In this document: piece by piece, positions 58,792 to 64,000 of the stretch
Position numbering within the stretch: the first letter of the stretch is position 1
Layout: each line of letters starts with the position of its first letter
Translations under genes and position numbers: made by a program
Notes under the pieces: generated by a model
What the model was told of the DNA's origin: nothing
Seen by the model: only the letters and a program-made list of their open reading frames with translations
Database searches by the model: none
Assembly: GCF_035918155.1 (NCBI RefSeq)
Contig: NZ_CP109327.1
Location: 3,720,001 to 3,784,000 of the forward strand
Direction of reading: 5' to 3'
Length of the DNA stretch: 64,000 nucleotides
From: Streptomyces sp. NBC_01591
GTDB taxonomy: Bacteria > Actinomycetota > Actinomycetes > Streptomycetales > Streptomycetaceae

Positions 58792-59632
58792 GCTTCGCCC
58801 ACTTGGGGTTGGGTACGGTGCGCTCCGCGGTGCGCACCAGTCGTTCGACGCGGTATCCGCCGAACGCCTTGCACCGGTCGCAGTAGAGGACGTAGCTGCC
58901 CACTGCCTTCGTCACGTGGCTCAGGGTCATCTGTCCGCCGCACTGCCCGCACGGCTCGTACGGCCCGGCGGGGGCGTCGGCGTACTCGTGGCGCGGGAGC
59001 TCGCGGGGTTCGCAGAACATGCCGGGCAGGGTGTTGTTCTCGATGGCGGCGCGGGGCAGGCCGCCCAGGCCCAGGAAGTTGCCGAGGGCTTCGTACACGA
59101 GCTCGTAGGAGGGGGCGTGCGGGGGGATGTCGCCGTCCTCGTCCTCCTCGGGTACCTCGTCGGCGTCCCAGCCGAGCTCGGCCAGGGCCTTGTTCAGGAG
59201 GTCGGGGCTTGAGCCGTTGAACCCACCGTCGAAGAAGCCCCAGAGGTGCTGCTCGTCGTCCATGAAGTCGATCTGGGCCGGATCCATACCGGTGTAGACG
59301 GCGCTCAGGGTGCGGATGCCGTGCGAGGGATGGCGCCCGAAGGGGCTCTCCGGACCGGTGCGGCCGAACTCCCAGTACGCGGTGCAGGGCAGCAGCACGA
59401 ACGACCAGCCGTTCCCCGCGTCCCCGATGCGGCCGATGTCGGGGACGGACTGGTCCCACGGGGGCGCGCTCCGCTCGATCGCCGCGATGGTGTCCGCGTC
59501 CAGCACCGGCGCCCCTTCGGGGGATCCGAGCCGCACCGCCAGTTCCTCGGCCGGTATGCCTTCCGCGAGGGTGAGGTGGTAGCCCTCGAGACCGCGGCGG
59601 AGCCAGGCGAGCCCATCTCTGTGTTCGATCAT
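58766..59632 (-). CDS. Hypothetical protein with C-terminal zinc ribbon
   Basis: A 288-aa protein. An SMI1/KNR4-like impression is given by residues 40-140 (DIGRIGDAGNGWSFVLLPCTAYW, MDDEQHLWGFFDGGFNG), but I do not claim the family. The C-terminus has two CxxC pairs (CGQCGGQ and CDRCKAF near 230-260), so it probably binds zinc. There is an acidic stretch at about 160-172. The start is ATG 59632; a longer upstream frame has poor coding character. Confidence 0.75.
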   Translation of the reverse strand: MIEHRDGLAWLRRGLEGYHLTLAEGIPAEELAVRLGSPEGAPVLDADTIAAIERSAPPWDQSVPDIGRIGDAGNGWSFVLLPCTAYWEFGRTGPESPFGRHPSHGIRTLSAVYTGMDPAQIDFMDDEQHLWGFFDGGFNGSSPDLLNKALAELGWDADEVPEEDEDGDIPPHAPSYELVYEALGNFLGLGGLPRAAIENNTLPGMFCEPRELPRHEYADAPAGPYEPCGQCGGQMTLSHVTKAVGSYVLYCDRCKAFGGYRVERLVRTAERTVPNPKWAKLKALGHDC

Positions 59633-59708
59633 GCACGCGAGCCTAGACGCGGGCACCGACACATCCGCCCGGACGATGCCCCGCCCCGTGCGCCCGTACG
59701 ACGCGGTA

Positions 59709-60299
59709 TCACCGGCCGGCACCGCTCCCCGGAGCGACTGTCCCGCGCGCCGTCAGGTCGCCCACGGAGTCCGCGTAGTAGGCCGACTCGGCCAGGTGGA
59801 AGGCGAGTTGGCGGAAGGTCCATCCCGTTCCGGCCGACCGGTCGAGCTCGTCGGGCGTCAGGGCGTCCAGGCGGTTCGTCCAGATCCTGGCCAGGCGGGT
59901 GAGCCGGCTGCGTGCCTCGTCGAGGTCGGCTCCGGTGAACGGGGCGAGGTCGGCCGCGGTGGTGGTCGCCGAGGCGTGCCAGTGGTCGGGCCGGGTCTCC
60001 TCGCCGACGAGTCGGGCCTCCATCTCGGCGAGATGGTCGACCATGTGGTCGGCGACGCGGCGGATCGCCTTGTGCGGGGTGTAGAGCCGGTCACCGGCGG
60101 GGACGGGGCGGCCGTCCCAGGCGGTCCAGGTCGCGGCGAGGGCCAGGACGTGGTCGACCATGGCCGTCACGATCTGCGCGGGGTCGCGGTCGTCGGTCGC
60201 CGGGGCCTCGTCGGGAGTGTTGGGGTTGTCGGGGGTGTTGGGGTTGTCGGGGGTGCCGAGGCTGCCAGGGGCGCCGAGCGCATGCTTCGTTTCCGTCAT
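59709..60299 (-). CDS. DinB-like / mycothiol-dependent-type four-helix protein
   Basis: A 196-aa protein of the DinB/YfiT superfamily. Metal-binding histidines are probably in ADHMVDHLAEME, in the middle of the chain, and in FRQLAFHLAES near 170. Such proteins act as thiol-dependent (mycothiol in actinomycetes) transferases or detoxifying enzymes; the exact reaction is unknown. The N-terminus has a short repeat (PDNPNT twice) encoded by an 18-nt duplication. ATG 60299. Confidence 0.85.
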   Translation of the reverse strand: MTETKHALGAPGSLGTPDNPNTPDNPNTPDEAPATDDRDPAQIVTAMVDHVLALAATWTAWDGRPVPAGDRLYTPHKAIRRVADHMVDHLAEMEARLVGEETRPDHWHASATTTAADLAPFTGADLDEARSRLTRLARIWTNRLDALTPDELDRSAGTGWTFRQLAFHLAESAYYADSVGDLTARGTVAPGSGAGR

Positions 60300-60345
60300 G
60301 GCTCGACGCTAGATCCGCGACTCTTCGGCCCCCGCCGAACCGTCG

Positions 60346-62301
60346 TCAGCGCAGTTCCTCCGGGCACGGTGTGCCGGGAGGCAGCTGGTAGGGGGCGGCC
60401 AGCCGGTACACGCCAGGCCGCGGCGCGAGCAGTTCCGTCCACTCGTCGCCGTCCGCGTCCTCCTCGGCCTTGAACAGACAGCCGTTGGTGTTGACGTAGG
60501 TCCGCGGAGTGTTCTCGTCCGTGCGCCGCTTGGACTCCTCGGTCTCCTGCGGCCGCTCGACGCCCTTGCCCTCGGCATCGACCACGGCGAGCCAGCGCGA
60601 GTACGGGACGCGGATCAGGATCCGGCCCGGCGTCTTCACATGGATGGTCAGCTCGCCCGCGCCGGCCTGGTCCACCGAGGCCGGCGGATCGGCCAGCGGC
60701 ACCGGGCTGTCCACCTCGAAGAGCCGCCAGTTGGCGTCGGACCACACCGGCTTCAGGTACGGCAGCCCCTCGTCGACCAGCTTCGCCTCCTGCACCGCGC
60801 CGCTGGAGTCCGGCGTCCCCTTGGGCAGCACCACGTAGCGCACCGCCCAGCGGTCGAGCCACTGGCGGTAGTTGGCGCTGTCCAGGGTGTCGTCGTAGAA
60901 GAGCGGGTTGCGCTCCATGTCCGCCTGCCGGTTCCAGCCCCGGGCCAGATTGACGAACGGCGCGAGTCCGGACGCCTCCCGGTGGCTGCTCGCGGGCACG
61001 ACCTCGACCCTGCCCCGCTCGGCACCGACCTGCTGGAGCTCATTGACCAGCGGGGCCAGCTCACGCGCCCCGGCAGCGGTGGGGGCGGTGCGGACGATGT
61101 CGTCGACGCCCTTGAAGCCGATCCAGAAGTTCAGCCCGGCGAACGCGATGACCAGCGCGTACCAGCGCCGGGAGCGCGGCGTGGTGTACGGCAGCGCGGC
61201 GAGGAGCACCACTCCGGCGAACAGCATCGCCATCCGCGTGATGTTCGAGCCGATCTGCGAGTCGATCACATAGGTCAGCAGCGTCCCGACGCCGTACACG
61301 GCGGCCGCGGTGCGGACCGTCTTCCAGTCGCGAGGTACGAGGACGAAGACGAGGACCGAGAAGATGAACGGCAGCGACAGGGTCCCGATCGACATCGGCT
61401 GCGTACCGGAGAACGGGAACAGCCACGCGGACAGCGCCACCACCGCGACCGGGGCCAGGCCCAGCGCGTACGCGCCGGGGCGCCGCTTGTTCAGGAACAG
61501 CGCGGCGGCGACCACTCCCAGGAACAGTCCGGCCACGGGGCTGCTCGCCGTCGCGAGCCCGGCGAGCGGTGCGGCGACGGCCGCCTTCGCCCACCGCCTA
61601 CGGGGGGCACAGCGACAGCTGCTCCGGTGGAGCCGGTGCTCGCACCGGAGGTGCGGCCAGCAGAACACCGCGGCCGTCGCACCCACCGCGAACATCATGC
61701 CGAGCCCGAACGTCACCCTCCCCGAGAGCGCGTTGCACAAGTACGCGAACGCCCCGGCCAGCGAGCAGGCCAGGGGGTTGCGGACGGCCCGGACCCGGAC
61801 CAGGATCAGCGCGGTCAGCGCCGTCGACACCGTCCCGGCGACCATCATCGTCGTACGCACGCCGAGCACCGACATCACATACGGCGAGACGACGCTGTAC
61901 GAGACGGGGTGCATCCCCCCGTACCAGGCGAGGTTGTACGCCGTACCGGGGTGCCGGCCGACGAATTCCGCCCAGGCGTCCTGGGCCGCGAGGTCGCCGC
62001 CGCTGTTCGCGCCGAAGAAGAACCAGAGCAGGTGCGTGACGGCGGCGGCCGCCGTCGCGATCGTCACCGGATGCCGCAGCAGCCGTTCGGCGCGGGCCTT
62101 GCGCGACGGGTCGGTGCGAGACGGGTCGGTGCGCGACGCGGAGGCGTCCCGGGCTTCCGCTTCCGTCCGGGTCGGCGTGGCCGTCCGCGTACGTCCGCCA
62201 CCGCTGCCGCCACTGCCGACGCCGCTGCCGCCGGTATTGCTGTCCCTCGTGCCTGCGCTGTCGGCCGTCTCACGGCCGGGCCTCGGCTCCGCAGTGGTCA
62301 C
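60346..62301 (-). CDS. Large integral membrane protein, GT-C-like
   Basis: A 651-aa protein. Residues 1-75 are a polar Gly/Ser/Arg/Thr-rich tract. Then come about ten TM helices from 80 to 420 with extracytoplasmic loops (WYGGMHPVSYS). A C-terminal soluble domain of about 220 residues follows (REASGLAPFVNLARGWNRQAD, YRQWLDRWAVRYVVLPKG, ILIRVPYSRWLAVVD). The topology resembles lipid-linked-sugar glycosyltransferases, which supports a wall-polymer role, but the acidic catalytic motif was not assigned. GTG 62301 follows GGGGAG; the frame is open further upstream. Next to a carboxypeptidase gene. Confidence 0.82.
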   Translation of the reverse strand: MTTAEPRPGRETADSAGTRDSNTGGSGVGSGGSGGGRTRTATPTRTEAEARDASASRTDPSRTDPSRKARAERLLRHPVTIATAAAAVTHLLWFFFGANSGGDLAAQDAWAEFVGRHPGTAYNLAWYGGMHPVSYSVVSPYVMSVLGVRTTMMVAGTVSTALTALILVRVRAVRNPLACSLAGAFAYLCNALSGRVTFGLGMMFAVGATAAVFCWPHLRCEHRLHRSSCRCAPRRRWAKAAVAAPLAGLATASSPVAGLFLGVVAAALFLNKRRPGAYALGLAPVAVVALSAWLFPFSGTQPMSIGTLSLPFIFSVLVFVLVPRDWKTVRTAAAVYGVGTLLTYVIDSQIGSNITRMAMLFAGVVLLAALPYTTPRSRRWYALVIAFAGLNFWIGFKGVDDIVRTAPTAAGARELAPLVNELQQVGAERGRVEVVPASSHREASGLAPFVNLARGWNRQADMERNPLFYDDTLDSANYRQWLDRWAVRYVVLPKGTPDSSGAVQEAKLVDEGLPYLKPVWSDANWRLFEVDSPVPLADPPASVDQAGAGELTIHVKTPGRILIRVPYSRWLAVVDAEGKGVERPQETEESKRRTDENTPRTYVNTNGCLFKAEEDADGDEWTELLAPRPGVYRLAAPYQLPPGTPCPEELR

Positions 62302-62420
62302 TACGGCTCTCCCCGTCTCCCCGAATCCGCCTGCCTCGTGCCCCTGCTGCCCCGTGCACCTGTGAGGACGCCGTCCCCGCGTCATCGAGTTGCCTCGGGA
62401 CGCTAACACGTACGCAGTAC

Positions 62421-62452
62421 GGAAGGGGGTGCCGGGATCGGCACCCCCTTCC
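62421..62452. terminator. Hairpin after the carboxypeptidase gene
   Basis: GGAAGGGGGTGCCG and its complement around a GGAT loop, 44 bp past the carboxypeptidase stop on the minus strand. Confidence 0.82.
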
Positions 62453-62495
62453 GTCATCGGGTCGTTCCGGCCATCGGGCCGTTCCCGTCGGCCGG

Positions 62496-64000
62496 TCAGC
62501 CGATCCGGGTCAGCTTGTCCCCGAAGGTCGGCTCGGTCAGATCGCTCTGCAGCGCGACGGCCACCTTCACCTGGCTGGAGCCCTCGCCCACGGTGAGCGT
62601 GCCGACGTGGGTACCGGCCGCCGCCGAGTTCGGGATCACCTTCCCGTCGTCGGTCAGTTCGATCTTGACCGTGAGACCGGCCCAGCCGACCGCCGACACG
62701 TCCTTGGTCGCGACCACGGGGACACTGCCGCCGAAGCCGTCCGAGACGGTGCCGACGACGTCGCCCTTCTTCACGACCTTGGCGCCCTCCAGCAGCGCCT
62801 GCGTCGCGACCATCACTTCCTTGCTGACCGCGTTGACCGTGTCGATGATGGCCGGCTTGTGCTGGCCCAGCACGGCGCCCACGATCAACTGGTCGGTGCC
62901 ACCGACCATCTTGTGGGCGGCGAAGAGGAGGTTCCCGCCGGCCTTGCTGGTGGAGCCGGTCTTGATGCCGAGCGCTCCGTCGTACGGCACGAGGGTGTTG
63001 TAGTTCCGCCAGTTCTTGCCCGACGGGTCGGTCCACGACGGCAGCTTGGTGATCTCCATCAGCGCCGGGATCTCCACCAGCTTCTGACCCAGCTTCACCT
63101 GGTCCTCGGCCGAGCTCACGGTGGTCGCGTTGAGTCCGGACGGATCGGTGTACGTGGTGTTCTTCATGCCGAGCGACTTGGCGGTGTCGTTCATCTTCTT
63201 GACGAACGCTTCCTCGGACCCCGCGTCCCAGCGCGCCAGCAGCCTCGCGATGTTGTTCGCGGACGGGATCATTATGGCCGAGAGGGCCTCCTGCTCGGTG
63301 AGCTTGTCACCGGCCTTCACGGTGTTGAGGGTCGACTCACCCTCCGCGTCCAGCCTGCCGTCCGACTCCGCCTTGGCGTCGATCTCGATGGAAGGCCCCT
63401 TCTCGCCCTTCTTCAGCGGGTGGTCCTTGAGCACGATGTACGCGGTCATCGCCTTGGCCACACTGCCGATCGGCACGGCCTTCTGCTCGCCGAACGAATC
63501 CACCTGGCCCAGGCCGGTCGCAGCCATGTAGCCCTGGCCCTCGCTGGGCCACGGCAGGGACGGCTTGCTGCCCTTGAAGGTGTACGTGTCCTTCGCCGAC
63601 ATCTGGAGCTCGGGCTCCGGGAGCGGGCGCATCATCTGCGCGATCGCAAAGACGATCAGCAGAAGCAGAACCAGTGGGGTCCAGATCTTGACCCTGCGGA
63701 CGGCGGTGCGGACCGGTGTCTCCGGCGGCGGAGGCGTGTTCGTCAGTTCGGCCAGCAGGTCGAGCGGCGGCTTCGGCGGCATCGGCTGCTGCGTGGTCCG
63801 CTCGGCGCCGGACATCGCGGCGGGAGGCGGCGTGCCGGGCCTCGCGGCGGAGGCGGCGGGCACCTCGGGCTTACGGGGCGCGGGCGCCTGCGCCGGTCGT
63901 ACGTCGTCCCCGCGCAGCGGTACGAACTGGCTGGTCCGCTCAGTGGCGGACTCGGGCTTCGATCCCGCCTTCGGCTCGGGCGGGGGAATCTTCAGCGCGG
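62496..64000 (-). CDS. D-alanyl-D-alanine carboxypeptidase, S11 family (5' end outside window)
   Basis: A penicillin-binding protein that trims the terminal D-Ala from peptidoglycan stem peptides. The minus-strand frame is open to the window edge (at least 501 codons), so the start is missing. The visible N-terminus is cytoplasmic and Pro/Glu-rich, with TERTSQFVPLRGDD, a repeat-type segment of Streptomyces Dac proteins. One TM (about IWTPLVLLLLIVFAIAQMM) precedes the extracellular domain. Catalytic motifs are complete: SVAK (SxxK), SANN (SxN) and KTGS (KTG). The C-terminal beta domain is VGTVSDGFGG and on. GTG at 63863 is an internal candidate start only. Confidence 0.94.
   Translation of the reverse strand, partial: ALKIPPPEPKAGSKPESATERTSQFVPLRGDDVRPAQAPAPRKPEVPAASAARPGTPPPAAMSGAERTTQQPMPPKPPLDLLAELTNTPPPPETPVRTAVRRVKIWTPLVLLLLIVFAIAQMMRPLPEPELQMSAKDTYTFKGSKPSLPWPSEGQGYMAATGLGQVDSFGEQKAVPIGSVAKAMTAYIVLKDHPLKKGEKGPSIEIDAKAESDGRLDAEGESTLNTVKAGDKLTEQEALSAIMIPSANNIARLLARWDAGSEEAFVKKMNDTAKSLGMKNTTYTDPSGLNATTVSSAEDQVKLGQKLVEIPALMEITKLPSWTDPSGKNWRNYNTLVPYDGALGIKTGSTSKAGGNLLFAAHKMVGGTDQLIVGAVLGQHKPAIIDTVNAVSKEVMVATQALLEGAKVVKKGDVVGTVSDGFGGSVPVVATKDVSAVGWAGLTVKIELTDDGKVIPNSAAAGTHVGTLTVGEGSSQVKVAVALQSDLTEPTFGDKLTRIG

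Overview
The window is chromosomal DNA of a Streptomyces-type actinomycete. It is very GC-rich with strong third-position GC bias, and it carries an HrdD-type sigma factor, a DUF6227 protein, a WYL-domain regulator, leaderless-looking GTG/TTG starts and rare TTA codons. The species cannot be told from sequence alone.

Core region, 1-32,447. From left to right: a penicillin acylase (3' end outside the window); a NhaP/CvrA-type K+/H+ antiporter that probably starts at CTG; an MFS transporter; an FmdB zinc ribbon; MTA phosphorylase; a bldA-type (TTA) SAF-domain protein; MscL. Next comes a tightly overlapping five-gene operon (9,436-14,683, minus strand) for a membrane-bound molybdopterin oxidoreductase with a Rieske subunit. 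It is followed by LtrA, a P1-family self-processing peptidase, DUF6227, a divergent MFS/WYL-regulator pair around a perfect inverted repeat, hrdD, a GNAT acetyltransferase, a questin-oxidase-like protein, a divergent DODA-type dioxygenase/MarR pair, a TetR/MFS pair separated by a 15-nt tandem repeat, a secreted M6 metalloprotease with a CRP-type site upstream, an acyl-CoA synthetase and a TlpA thioredoxin.

Integration hot spot, 32,448-54,048. A complete tRNA-Arg(CCT) gene is followed by three further copies of its 3' 44 bp (35,882, 51,995 and 54,005). They divide the island into three segments. E1 (about 3.4 kb) has a truncated integrase, a dead IS630 transposase and a putative HEPN (possibly PIN-HEPN) protein. 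E2 (about 16 kb) has an intact tyrosine integrase, an XRE regulator, a relaxase fragment and two cargo operons. E3 (about 2 kb) has a frameshifted integrase and a secreted beta-helix-like protein. E1 and E2 share left and right arms, including a 22-nt putative integrase arm site. No Rep or FtsK/TraB gene is visible, so none of the segments looks self-transmissible.

The E2 cargo is the most novel part. One operon (39,281-44,128) encodes a kinase-kinase-nucleotidyltransferase fusion, an APH-like phosphotransferase, an SDR, a Nudix hydrolase and two small proteins. It has a perfect 24-bp palindrome upstream and a divergent XRE-TPR regulator. The other (47,202-51,743) is a coupled four-gene operon of unrecognised proteins with several TTA codons; its 965-aa member has what looks like a degenerate P-loop domain.

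Beyond the island (54,063-64,000): a hairpin that may be the displaced tRNA terminator, a two-component system whose kinase is frameshifted, an Imm49 protein, a YihY/BrkB membrane protein, a zinc-ribbon hypothetical protein, a DinB-like protein, a large membrane protein and a D-Ala-D-Ala carboxypeptidase that runs off the right end.
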